DNA of 15,403 bases from Paracoccaceae bacterium (GCA_024304875.1 JAMWZF010000033.1:1-15403), one strand, 5' to 3'. Positions 1 through 7,171 are shown, numbered from the stretch's first letter. Numbers and translations: made by a program. Notes: generated by a model from the letters alone, not told the origin.

Positions 1-84
1 CCTGACCGGGTTGGCGAGGCGCCTGCCCGCGCCAACCTCTCGATTGCCCATATAGGCGCCGGGGCCGCGAGTCGCAACCGGGCG
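1..84. other. Left-edge intergenic stretch with an inverted repeat
   Basis: No gene can be assigned. An inverted repeat has 8-bp perfect arms, GGTTGGCG at 9-16 and CGCCAACC at 30-37, with a 13-base loop. It lies just downstream of the minus-strand phosphodiesterase stop and could fold in that transcript, but no T-run follows it on that strand, so it is not a convincing intrinsic terminator. A minus-strand ATG at 49-51 opens a frame that runs off the left edge with no ribosome-binding site. A plus-strand frame ends with TAG at 53-55. Neither is long enough to judge. Confidence 0.3.
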
Positions 85-1980
85 TCAGAGGGCGACCTCG
101 AACCTTTCGAAGCCGGTCTCCTGCGTTCCGATAGGGTCGAACCGGGGCGGCACGTGGGCGAGCGCGCCGGGGCCGGTGTCGAACCAGGCGCGGGTGCGGG
201 GCATCGGCACCAGATCCCAGCTGGGGCGGGCCTCGGGCGCGATCCTCTCCTGGGTGCGGATATGGTCGACCAGGATGTCCCGGGCGGTGACGGCAGAACC
301 GCAGATCCAGCGCGCCTCGGCCGCGGCGCGGAACATGCCGCCGCCCCCGGCGCGGTAGGAGTCGGTGACGATGGCGATCCGGTCGGTCGGGGCGACGGGG
401 CGCCCGCCCATGGTCATCTCGACCACCCGCGCGTGGCTGGGGTCGATCAGGTCGCCCTGGGCGGTGTAGCGGGGCGGCCGCGACAGGTCGAACCGGTAGG
501 TCAGCCCGTCGAGGACGTCGAAATTGTAGCAGGCGAAGTCGAGGTCGATGAGGTCCTGCCCGGTGCTGCCGGCGGCCAGTTGGCGGAACAGGCAGGCCGA
601 CCGTTCCAGCCAGTCCTGCACCTGTGCGCCCGTCGCCTCGACCACGCAGAGTGTGTTGGGAAAGAGATAGAGTTCCGCCGCGTGCCGCATCGCCAGCGGT
701 CCGGCGGGGATGTCGACGTAGCTGTCCGGGCCCGCCCGGCCCCCGGCCCGGAACGGCGCGACGGCGGTGACGAGGGGCCGGCCCTCGTGCGCGGTGCCCT
801 GCAGCAGCCGCTTGGCAAAGCCGCGCTGGGCGTCCGCGACCAGCCGGATCGCCGGGCTGGGCACGGCGAGGGCGAAGTAGCTGGTCAGCGGGCCGGTGAG
901 CTGCCCAAGCGGCCGGCGCAGGAAGTCGAGCGCCGCGGCATGGGCGCTCTCGGCCGTCTCGACCACCCGGGGGTCCGGGCGGACACGCGGCTGCGGCCGG
1001 CCCCGGGGCGCCGGGCGGATCACGATCGGCTCGGCCCGCGCGCGGGAGGCGACGACTTCCCATCCCCGCGGGCCCATCACCATGTCCAGGTCGATGACCC
1101 CGAGGTGCGAGCCATAGCACCCCGGCATCACCGCCGGCACCCCGTGCAGCCGCCCGCTGGCCGGATCCACGGCCGCGGTGGCGCGAAAGTCCGGCCCGGG
1201 AAACACCCCGTGGGTATGGCCCGTGACGATCGCGTCGATGCCGGGCACGGCGGCCAGCGGAACGGCGGCATTCTCCATCCCGGGCCAGTGGTGGGCGGCA
1301 CCGATCCCGCTGTGGCAGAGGGCAACGACGAGGTCGGCCCCCGCCGCGCGCATGCGCGGCACCTGCCGGGTGGCCGTCTCGACGATGTCCCGCGTGACGA
1401 TCTGTCCGTCCAGGTGCGCCCGATCCCAGCCGGCGATCTGCGGCGGCGCAAAGCCGATGATGCCGATCTTCAGCTCTACGTCGGCGCCGCCGTCGTCCAT
1501 CGCCACGCGCCGCCGCAGGATGGTGAAGGGGGGGCGGTAGGTGTCGTCCTCGTCCGGCCCGTCGCGCAGGATGTTGGCGCAGACCACCGGGAACTCTGCC
1601 GCGGCCAGGGCCGCGTCCAGAAAGTCGAGGCCGTAGTTGAACTCGTGATTGCCGAGGGTCGCCGCATCGTACCCGACGCGGTTCATCGCCGCGATCACGG
1701 GATGCACGTCGCCCGGGCCGAAGGACCCCTCGTGGAAGATCACATCCGACAGGGGCGTGCCCTGGAGGAAGTCACCGTTGTCGAGCAACACCGAATTGCG
1801 GGCTTCGGACCTCAGCTGCTCGACCAGGGCGGCGGTCTGGGCGAGGCCGATGTGCGGCGCCGGCCGGTCGGCGAAATAGTCGTAGGGCAGCAGGTGAACA
1901 TGCAGGTCGGATGTGCCGAACAGCCGCAGACCGGCAGTTCGGCCCCTGGATGCTTCGGAAAGGTGCGTTCGGTTCAGCAA
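85..1980 (-). CDS. cpdB: 2',3'-cyclic-nucleotide 2'-phosphodiesterase / 3'-nucleotidase (CpdB-like)
   Basis: This is a 631-residue two-domain metallophosphoesterase of the UshA/CpdB family, which hydrolyses 2',3'-cyclic nucleotides and then 3'-nucleotides for RNA turnover and phosphate scavenging. The N-terminal calcineurin-type domain shows the dinuclear-metal motifs in order: D25-x-H27, GD at 69-70 followed by QGT, GNHEFNYG at 110-117, CHSG with H223, and GHTH with H255 and H257. The C-terminal nucleotidase domain has YNFDVLDGLTYRFD near 485-498 and SYRAGGGGMF at 541-550. The only usable start in this frame appears to be TTG, with no clear Shine-Dalgarno sequence, so the start is uncertain. 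The N-terminus is arginine-rich and lacks a hydrophobic signal segment, whereas E. coli CpdB is periplasmic; location is therefore open. It diverges from nudC. Family assignment is firm; the choice of CpdB over a general 5'-nucleotidase rests on domain resemblance. Confidence 0.9.
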   Translation of the reverse strand: MLNRTHLSEASRGRTAGLRLFGTSDLHVHLLPYDYFADRPAPHIGLAQTAALVEQLRSEARNSVLLDNGDFLQGTPLSDVIFHEGSFGPGDVHPVIAAMNRVGYDAATLGNHEFNYGLDFLDAALAAAEFPVVCANILRDGPDEDDTYRPPFTILRRRVAMDDGGADVELKIGIIGFAPPQIAGWDRAHLDGQIVTRDIVETATRQVPRMRAAGADLVVALCHSGIGAAHHWPGMENAAVPLAAVPGIDAIVTGHTHGVFPGPDFRATAAVDPASGRLHGVPAVMPGCYGSHLGVIDLDMVMGPRGWEVVASRARAEPIVIRPAPRGRPQPRVRPDPRVVETAESAHAAALDFLRRPLGQLTGPLTSYFALAVPSPAIRLVADAQRGFAKRLLQGTAHEGRPLVTAVAPFRAGGRAGPDSYVDIPAGPLAMRHAAELYLFPNTLCVVEATGAQVQDWLERSACLFRQLAAGSTGQDLIDLDFACYNFDVLDGLTYRFDLSRPPRYTAQGDLIDPSHARVVEMTMGGRPVAPTDRIAIVTDSYRAGGGGMFRAAAEARWICGSAVTARDILVDHIRTQERIAPEARPSWDLVPMPRTRAWFDTGPGALAHVPPRFDPIGTQETGFERFEVAL

Positions 1981-1995
1981 CAGCGCGTACTTTTG

Positions 1996-2022
1996 AAGAC
2001 ATCCACAACCTGAAGATGTCTT
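1996..2022. repeat. Inverted repeat, candidate operator between cpdB and nudC
   Basis: AAGACATC (1996-2003) and its exact reverse complement GATGTCTT (2015-2022) are separated by 11 bases, giving about two helical turns between arm centres. This suits a dimeric DNA-binding protein. It lies upstream of both start codons. No regulator gene sits next to it, so the binding protein is unknown. Confidence 0.45.
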
Positions 2023-2069
2023 AACCCTTTGTCTACACTTATAAAATGTGTAAGTCGGATGTGTATTTT

Positions 2070-2089
2070 GATGGGGTTTTGACCCCGTC
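2070..2089 (+). other. Hairpin in the nudC leader
   Basis: GATGGGGT (2070-2077) can pair with ACCCCGTC (2082-2089) around a TTTG loop, with one G-T wobble. It would form in the 5' untranslated leader about 24 bases before the nudC start. No T-run follows it, so it is not a terminator; a role in mRNA stability or translation is possible but not shown. Confidence 0.35.
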
Positions 2090-2113
2090 GCCGCCCCGTG
2101 ACAAAGGAAGCGG

Positions 2114-3076
2114 ATGAGAAATGCGGAAGCGGTGACATTCGGGGGCTCGGCCCTCGACCGGGCGGCAGAGATCCGGGGCGACGCGGCGGCCCTCGCGGCG
2201 TTGGCCGCGGCGCCGCGGTCGCGCCACCTGGCGATGTGGCGCGGCCGCCCGCTGGTCGGCCCGGACGGGCTGGCCCTGCTGCCGCCGGACCATCCGATCC
2301 TGGACCGGCTGGACCTGGGCGAGGCCCTGCTGCTGGGCCGGGATGAAAGCGGCGCGGGTTTCTTCGTGCATGACCTCAGCGGCTGGGAGCCGCCGGACGA
2401 CGGCCCGGTGCCCGACGGCCCCTTCGACGCGGCCGAGGTGTTTCACCCCGACGCGCCGGACGGCGCCGTCTTTGCCGAGCTTCGGGCCGTCATGTTCGGC
2501 CTCGCCGCCCGCGACGCCGAACTGGCCGCCACGGCGCGGGGCATCCTCGAATGGCATCGCAGCCACGGGTTCTGCGCCTATTGCGGCGCGCGCAGCGAGG
2601 TGATCGAGGCCGGCTGGCAGCGGCTGTGCCCGGCCTGCGGGCGGCGGCATTTTCCGCGCACGGACCCGGTGGTCATCATGCTGATCCTGTCGGGCAACGA
2701 CGTCCTGCTGGGCCGCTCGCCCGCCTGGCCGGAGGGAATGTATTCCCTCCTCGCCGGGTTCGTCGAACCGGGTGAGACGATCGAGGCCGCGGTCCGCCGC
2801 GAGGTGCTCGAGGAATCCGGCGTCGAGGTCGGTGAGGTCGGCTACCTCGCGTCCCAGCCCTGGCCCTTCCCCGCCAGCCTGATGATCGGCTGCATCGGCC
2901 ATGCCACCAGCCGCGCCATCACCGTCGACCCGGTGGAACTGGAGCACGCTCTCTGGGTCAGCCGCGAGGAGATGATGGAGATCACCGCCGGCAGGAATCC
3001 CCGGATCCGGGCTGGCAGAAAGGGCGCAATCGCTCGATTTCTTATCGACCGGTGGCTTGCGGACCGTCTCGATTGA
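2114..3076 (+). CDS. nudC: NAD(H) pyrophosphatase / NAD-RNA decapping enzyme NudC
   Basis: This 320-residue Nudix hydrolase cleaves NADH/NAD+ to NMN(H) and AMP; characterised homologues also remove NAD caps from RNA. Visible parts in order are an N-terminal domain (about 1-145), a four-cysteine zinc ribbon (C154, C157, C172, C175), and the Nudix catalytic domain with a complete box from G215 to V237 including R229, E230, E233 and E234. The NudC-specific SQPWPFPAS motif follows at 247-255 and distinguishes NADH pyrophosphatases from other Nudix enzymes. Length is a little above the E. coli enzyme because of a longer N-terminal domain, as is common in alphaproteobacteria. The ATG is preceded by AAAGGA. 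The next gene starts 48 bases downstream on the same strand, so the two may be cotranscribed. Confidence 0.95.
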   Translation: MRNAEAVTFGGSALDRAAEIRGDAAALAALAAAPRSRHLAMWRGRPLVGPDGLALLPPDHPILDRLDLGEALLLGRDESGAGFFVHDLSGWEPPDDGPVPDGPFDAAEVFHPDAPDGAVFAELRAVMFGLAARDAELAATARGILEWHRSHGFCAYCGARSEVIEAGWQRLCPACGRRHFPRTDPVVIMLILSGNDVLLGRSPAWPEGMYSLLAGFVEPGETIEAAVRREVLEESGVEVGEVGYLASQPWPFPASLMIGCIGHATSRAITVDPVELEHALWVSREEMMEITAGRNPRIRAGRKGAIARFLIDRWLADRLD

Positions 3077-3124
3077 CCGCAGAACCGGGGACGCGCAAGA
3101 GCGGGACGCAGGCCGGAGCGGTGC

Positions 3125-3592
3125 ATGGAACTTTCGACCCGAGAAGACATCGACGCTCCGCAGGCCTGGGTCTGGGACCGGATCACCGATCACCAGAGCT
3201 TCGAGAAGATCGCCCTCCGCCGGGGTGCCGACGTCCAGCGGAACGACCGGGCCACCGGCTTCGTCACGGGAGCTGCATGGACGCTGTCGTTCCGGTTCCG
3301 CGGCCGCGACCGCCTGGTCGAGGCCCGTCTGGCCGACGTGGCCCCGCCCGACAGCTGGACCGCCAACCTGAGCTCTGCAGGCATTGATGGCGTCGTCCAG
3401 GTCGAGCTGGTCGAGATGTCGCGGAGCCGGACCCGGCTGATCGTTAAGGCCGATATGTCGGCGCGGACCCTCTCGGCCCGGCTGATGTTGCAATCCTTCA
3501 AGCTGGCGAGGGCCGGGATGCTCAGGCGGTTCCGGGAGCGCGTTGCCGGCTTCGCGGCCGACCTCGAAGAGCGCTACAAGGCCGGTGCCTAG
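3125..3592 (+). CDS. SRPBCC-fold (START/Bet v1-like) protein of unknown function
   Basis: This 155-residue protein opens with a pattern typical of the polyketide-cyclase/CoxG branch of the SRPBCC superfamily: MELSTREDIDAPQAWVWDRI, then D-x-x-x-F and alternating beta segments, ending in a long amphipathic helix (about 122-152). This fold makes a cavity that binds a hydrophobic ligand; no substrate can be named. There is no signal peptide or membrane segment. GGAG at 3115-3118 precedes the ATG by 6 bases. It lies 48 bases after nudC and is probably cotranscribed with it. Its TAG stop overlaps the stop of the convergent aminotransferase gene within the shared palindrome CTAG, so no terminator separates the two. 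Confidence 0.8.
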   Translation: MELSTREDIDAPQAWVWDRITDHQSFEKIALRRGADVQRNDRATGFVTGAAWTLSFRFRGRDRLVEARLADVAPPDSWTANLSSAGIDGVVQVELVEMSRSRTRLIVKADMSARTLSARLMLQSFKLARAGMLRRFRERVAGFAADLEERYKAGA

Positions 3593-4503
3593 GCCGTGTC
3601 GGCCGCCACGAGGTCCTTGTAGAGCTGCCGGAGGCGCAGGGTCACCGGCCCCGCGCCGGTTCCCTCGCCGATAAGGCGCCCGTCGATGCTCGCCACCGGG
3701 GTCTGGGCGCCGAAGGTGCCGGTGAGGAAGGCCTCGTCGGCGGAGTAGGCCTCGTAGAGTGAATAGTTCTTCTCCCGCACCTCGATGCCGTTCGCGTGGC
3801 AGAGGTCGATCACCTTCTGCCGGGTCACCCCGTTCATGCAGTAGTCCCCGGTGGATGTCCAAACCGCGCCCTTGCGGACGATGAAGAAGTTGCAGGCGTT
3901 GGTGGTGTTCACGAAGCCATGGGGGTCGAGCATCAGCGCCTCGTCGGCGCCCGCCTGTTCCGCCTGAAGGCAGGCGATCACGCAGTTCAGCTTGGAATGG
4001 CTGTTGAACTTGGCGTCCTGGCTGTGGGGCAGGCCCCGGACCTGCGGCACCGAGGCAAGGCGGATGCCCTTGCCCTGCACGTTTTCCGCCGGGACGGAGT
4101 GTTCGACGATGGCCACCACCGTCGGCCCCCAGCGCGACAGCGAGGGATGCTGGAAAGGTTTCGCCTTGCGCCCGCGCGTTATCATCAGCCGCGCATGGGC
4201 GTCGCCGGTCATCCCGTTGGCCTGCGCCGTGCGGTCGAGGATGCCCCGCACCTCCTCCCGCGTCATCCCGAGGTCGAGCGAGACCGCCTTGAGCGACCCG
4301 AACAGCCGGTCCATGTGGTCGTCGAAGAAGGCCCACTTGCCGTTGTAGAGGCGCAGCCCCTCCCACATGCCGTCGCCCAGCATGAAGCCGCTGTCATAGA
4401 CGCTGACCTTGGCCTCGGCCTTGGGGACAAGGTCGCCGTCGACGTAGATCAGGATGTCCTCGTTGCGGGCGTCGGCCTCGGCGTCGTGGGTCGTCTGGGC
4501 CAT
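3589..4503 (-). CDS. Class IV PLP-dependent aminotransferase (branched-chain / D-amino-acid type)
   Basis: This 304-residue fold-type IV aminotransferase has the family start LIYVDGDLVPKAEAKVSVYD, the G-DGMWEGLRLY segment near 43-53, RLxxSLKAV-type helices, a probable PLP-binding lysine at K165 in DAKFNSH (K171 is the less likely alternative by spacing to the GADEAL segment), and the late phosphate-binding TGTFG motif. Members include branched-chain aminotransferases, D-alanine aminotransferase and 4-amino-4-deoxychorismate lyase; the motifs seen do not decide substrate, though length and layout fit branched-chain or D-amino-acid aminotransferases best. The ATG overlaps the TAA of the upstream MarR gene (TAATG), indicating translational coupling, so the start is secure even though the frame stays open further upstream. 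Whether its substrate relates to ectoine metabolism is unknown. Confidence 0.88.
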   Translation of the reverse strand: MAQTTHDAEADARNEDILIYVDGDLVPKAEAKVSVYDSGFMLGDGMWEGLRLYNGKWAFFDDHMDRLFGSLKAVSLDLGMTREEVRGILDRTAQANGMTGDAHARLMITRGRKAKPFQHPSLSRWGPTVVAIVEHSVPAENVQGKGIRLASVPQVRGLPHSQDAKFNSHSKLNCVIACLQAEQAGADEALMLDPHGFVNTTNACNFFIVRKGAVWTSTGDYCMNGVTRQKVIDLCHANGIEVREKNYSLYEAYSADEAFLTGTFGAQTPVASIDGRLIGEGTGAGPVTLRLRQLYKDLVAADTA

Positions 4504-5012
4504 TACTGCTCCGCTTCGGGGGGGATGTAGTGATCGCCGGTCGCCAGCACGGGCGAGGCGTCGATGTCGGCGGCGTCCAGCATGTCGGCCACCCGTTCGA
4601 GCGAGGCGACGAGCTGCGCCTGCTCCCAGGGCCGCATCCGCTCGAAGGCATTCACGAAACGCTGCTGCAATGCGTCGGGGGCGTTGCGCACCGTGTCGCG
4701 TCCGGCCTCGGTGATGACGAGGTGTGACATGCGCCGGTCGGTGTCGGACTTCTCGCGCGCGACGTGACCGCCGGCGACCAGCTTGTCCACCATCGCGGTG
4801 ATCGTCGCCTGGGCAAGGCCCATCTGCGTGGCGAGCGCCTTGGGCGTGGTCGACCCGCCGGGCTTGCTGCGCAGGATCTGGAGGACCCGCAACTTGGCCG
4901 GGGTCAGCCCCGCCGCATGGGCGAGGTCGCGCTCGTAGAGGGCGGTCGCGCGCAGCACCCGCCGCAGGGCGATCAGGCTGGCGTCGACGCGGTTGTCCAA
5001 AGAGCTTGCCAT
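4503..5012 (-). CDS. MarR-family transcriptional regulator (possible EctR)
   Basis: This 169-residue winged-helix regulator has a helical dimerisation N-terminus, a helix-turn-helix at about 37-80 with recognition helix around LAQATITAMVDKLV (66-79), and a basic wing with D92-R93-R94 ending in LVITEAGR (98-105), all characteristic of MarR. It is divergent from ectA, and a perfect dyad lies in the gap. MarR-type EctR proteins are known to repress ectABC-ask operons in methylotrophs and many proteobacteria, so EctR is the leading inference. The alternative is a PetP-like MarR protein, a group I recall near class IV aminotransferase genes in Rhodobacter relatives. The stop overlaps the aminotransferase ATG by one base. 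The Shine-Dalgarno sequence before the chosen ATG is weak. MarR membership is secure; the EctR role is not. Confidence 0.9.
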   Translation of the reverse strand: MASSLDNRVDASLIALRRVLRATALYERDLAHAAGLTPAKLRVLQILRSKPGGSTTPKALATQMGLAQATITAMVDKLVAGGHVAREKSDTDRRMSHLVITEAGRDTVRNAPDALQQRFVNAFERMRPWEQAQLVASLERVADMLDAADIDASPVLATGDHYIPPEAEQ

Positions 5013-5108
5013 TGCGCCAGAATGGCCGGTCGCGGGGGCGGGGACAAGGCTGTCGTGACGCCGTGCTGCGGGGCGGCATCCATCGGCTTTCGAAGGAGTT
5101 GAAAAATG

Positions 5109-5133
5109 ATTTTCTTCGGAACTCGAAGAAAAT
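5109..5133. promoter_or_regulatory. Perfect 25-bp dyad, candidate MarR/EctR operator
   Basis: The left arm ATTTTCTTCG (5109-5118) and right arm CGAAGAAAAT (5124-5133) are exact reverse complements with the 5-base spacer GAACT. It lies between the divergent MarR gene and ectA, 97 bases from the regulator start and 122 from the ectA start. It is not an intrinsic terminator: the T-run is on the wrong side of the stem on both strands. Dyads of this size are typical operators for homodimeric MarR proteins. The published EctR site of a methylotroph is also a pseudo-palindrome but differs in sequence and spacing as I recall it. Confidence 0.6.
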
Positions 5134-5198
5134 GCCCTTAGTTTCAGGGCGCAAGCGCGCTCATAGCGTCCAGAGCGTCATTTGGGGTGCATTTAAGG

Positions 5199-5236
5199 TT
5201 GAAAGATCGCGTCTGCGTGATAGTTAGACAACCTAA
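5199..5236 (+). promoter_or_regulatory. Possible ectA promoter and small dyad
   Basis: TTGAAA at 5199-5204 resembles a -35 element, but the best -10-like sequence, GATAGT at 5219-5224, is only 14 bases further on, so the assignment is weak. TTAG (5224-5227) and CTAA (5233-5236) form a short dyad around ACAAC that would overlap the -10 or transcription start and could be a second regulator contact. The location just upstream of ectA is the main support. Confidence 0.25.
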
Positions 5237-5255
5237 GCAAAACGAGGTTACGCCG

Positions 5256-5798
5256 ATGCCCAAGGACACCGACGATCTTCGCGCGCGCAAGCTGACCAAG
5301 CTGAAGCTGCGCAAGCCCGAAACCACCGATGGCGCCGCCATCTGGGAGTTGGTCCGCGCCTGCAAGCCGCTGGACGAGAACTCGATGTATGCCAACCTGG
5401 TGCAGGCGGATCATTTCCGCGATACCTGCGTTGTGGCCGAACTCGACGGCGAGGTCGTCGGCTGGATCTCGGGCCACATGATCCCCGATCAGAACGCCCT
5501 CTTCGTCTGGCAGGTCGCCGTCGGCCCCGCCGCCCGCGGCCTGGGCCTCGGCAAGCGGATGCTGCTCGAACTGGTCGAGCGCGACGCCTGCGACGATGCG
5601 CGCGAGATGAAGACGACGATCACCCGCGACAACGAGGCCTCTTGGGCCCTGTTCCGCAGCTTCGCCCGCACCATCGGCGGCGCCCTCGACGACGAGCCGC
5701 ACTACAAGCGCGACGACCACTTCGATGGCCGGCACGCGACCGAGCACATGGTGACCATCACGCTGCCGACGCCCGGCTTCCTGGCCCGCGTGGCCTGA
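5256..5798 (+). CDS. ectA: L-2,4-diaminobutyrate N-gamma-acetyltransferase EctA
   Basis: This 180-residue GNAT-fold enzyme transfers acetyl from acetyl-CoA to L-2,4-diaminobutyrate, giving N-gamma-acetyl-diaminobutyrate, the second dedicated step of ectoine synthesis. The family opening is visible: LRKPETTDGAAIWELV, then LDENSMYANL near 39-48 and the acetyl-CoA loop R94-G-L-G-L-G99. The end HMVTITLP also fits. I chose the ATG at 5256 over an in-frame ATG at 5187 because GAGG (5244-5247) lies 8 bases before it and because EctA proteins start close to this conserved segment; the upstream extension would run through the likely promoter. It is the first gene of ectABC-ask, with a 63-base gap to ectB. 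Confidence 0.95.
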   Translation: MPKDTDDLRARKLTKLKLRKPETTDGAAIWELVRACKPLDENSMYANLVQADHFRDTCVVAELDGEVVGWISGHMIPDQNALFVWQVAVGPAARGLGLGKRMLLELVERDACDDAREMKTTITRDNEASWALFRSFARTIGGALDDEPHYKRDDHFDGRHATEHMVTITLPTPGFLARVA

Positions 5799-5861
5799 TC
5801 GCCGCCCGGCAGCGACGTCCCAACACTTCTCATTCAGCGAATTCCCGAAAGGAGCATCCAG

Positions 5862-7166
5862 ATGCCCAAGGATACCACTGTTTCCAAAACCACCCATACG
5901 ACCGAGATTTTCGAGCGCCGCGAGAGCGAGGCCCGTTCCTATTCCCGCGGGATGCCCGCCATGTTCGCCACCGCGAGCGGCTCGCACCTGCATGACGAGA
6001 GCGGCAACACCTGGATCGACTTCCTCGCCGGCTGCTCGTCCCTGAACTACGGTCACAACGACCCCGACATGAAGGCGGCGCTGGTCGATCACATCACCTC
6101 CGATGGCATCACCCACGGGCTCGACCTGCACACGAACACCAAGGCCGACTTCCTGACCGCGATGGAAGAGCACATCCTTGCCCCGCGCGGCATGGACCAC
6201 CGGGTCATGTTCACCGGCCCGACCGGCGCCAACGCCGTCGAGGCGGCGATGAAGATCGCCCGCAAGGTGACCGGCCGCACCAACGTGATCGCCTTCACCA
6301 ACGGCTTTCACGGCGTGACCAACGGCGCCCTTGCCGCGACCGGCAACGGCTATCACCGCGGCGGCGCGGGCATGTCCCTGCACGGCGTCACCCGGATGCC
6401 CTTCGACGGGTTCTTCGACGGTATCGACAGTGCAGACTACCTCGACCAGATGCTGTCCGACGCCTCGGGCGGGATCGACGCCCCGGCGGCGATCATGCTC
6501 GAGACGATCCAGGGCGAAGGCGGCCTCAACGCCGCGCGCGCCGAATGGGTCAAGAAGATCGAGGGCATCGCCAAGAAGCACGGCGCCCTGCTCATCATCG
6601 ACGACATCCAGGCCGGCTGCGGCCGCTCCGGCACCTTCTTCTCGTTCGAGGAGATGGGCGTGACCCCGGACATCGTCACCCTCGCCAAGTCCATCTCGGG
6701 CTTCGGCCTGCCGCTGGCGATGGTGCTGGTGAAGCCGGAATACGACGTCTTCGGCCCGGCCGAGCACAACGGCACCTTCCGCGGCAATACCCACGCCTTC
6801 GTCACCGCGCGTATCGCGATCGAGAAGTTCTGGGCCGACAATTCCTTCCAGTCCGAGCTTGCGGACAAGGCCAGGCTGATCGAGGAGCGGCTGACCGAAC
6901 TGGCCAGCCTCGTTCCCGAAGCCCGGCTCAAGGGCCGGGGCCTGATGCGCGGCGTCGACGTCGGCTCGGGCGAACTGGCCGGAAAGATCTGCGCCGAGGC
7001 CTACAAGAACGGCCTGGTGATCGAGACCTCCGGCTCCGACGACCAGGTGGTCAAGGTCCTCGCCCCGCTGACGACCAGCGTGGAGACCTTCAACGAGGGC
7101 TTCGACATCCTGATCGCCGCCGCCCGCAAGGTCCTCGGCTCCACCACCAACATCGCTGCGGAGTAA
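5862..7166 (+). CDS. ectB: L-2,4-diaminobutyrate:2-oxoglutarate aminotransferase EctB
   Basis: This 434-residue class III PLP aminotransferase converts L-aspartate-4-semialdehyde to L-2,4-diaminobutyrate with glutamate as amino donor. It is the entry step of ectoine synthesis. Seen in order are the EctB-type start with IFERRESEARSYSRG, the phosphate-binding GPTGANAVEAA (119-129), ETIQGEGG (214-221), the cofactor-binding aspartate in IIDDIQ (D247), and the Schiff-base lysine K276 in LAKSISGFG, followed by NGTFRGN (303-309). Length matches the family. AAAGGAG at 5848-5854 lies 7 bases before the ATG. It sits between ectA and ectC on the same strand and is part of one operon. Confidence 0.97.
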   Translation: MPKDTTVSKTTHTTEIFERRESEARSYSRGMPAMFATASGSHLHDESGNTWIDFLAGCSSLNYGHNDPDMKAALVDHITSDGITHGLDLHTNTKADFLTAMEEHILAPRGMDHRVMFTGPTGANAVEAAMKIARKVTGRTNVIAFTNGFHGVTNGALAATGNGYHRGGAGMSLHGVTRMPFDGFFDGIDSADYLDQMLSDASGGIDAPAAIMLETIQGEGGLNAARAEWVKKIEGIAKKHGALLIIDDIQAGCGRSGTFFSFEEMGVTPDIVTLAKSISGFGLPLAMVLVKPEYDVFGPAEHNGTFRGNTHAFVTARIAIEKFWADNSFQSELADKARLIEERLTELASLVPEARLKGRGLMRGVDVGSGELAGKICAEAYKNGLVIETSGSDDQVVKVLAPLTTSVETFNEGFDILIAAARKVLGSTTNIAAE

Positions 7167-7171
7167 CCGAC

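Larger units (their letters stand above)
1981..2113. promoter_or_regulatory. Divergent cpdB/nudC control region
   Basis: This 133-bp gap separates two divergently read genes and is the most AT-rich stretch in its surroundings. A plus-strand -10-like sequence TATAAAAT lies at 2040-2047. TTAACC at 2021-2026 is a weak -35 candidate at a short spacing. The same AT-rich block could serve the minus strand. nudC has an AAAGGA ribosome-binding site at 2103-2108, 5 bases before its ATG. The promoter elements are guesses from the sequence; that the region holds promoters for at least nudC is likely. Confidence 0.45.

Noticed and set aside
154..2013. Long plus-strand open frame (619 codons) across cpdB
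   Set aside because: It is antisense to a gene with complete metallophosphoesterase motifs; its proline-, glycine- and arginine-rich translation is typical of high-GC shadows.
2039..4366. Minus-strand open frame of 775 codons spanning nudC, the SRPBCC gene and part of the aminotransferase
   Set aside because: It lies antisense to two recognisable genes and out of frame with the third; no domain pattern is visible in its translation.
5109..5133. The ectoine-region palindrome read as an intrinsic terminator
   Set aside because: The T-run precedes and the A-run follows the stem on both strands, the reverse of a terminator.
5193..6794. Minus-strand open frame of 533 codons opposite ectA and ectB
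   Set aside because: It is antisense to two enzymes with full family motifs; high GC keeps the opposite frame open.
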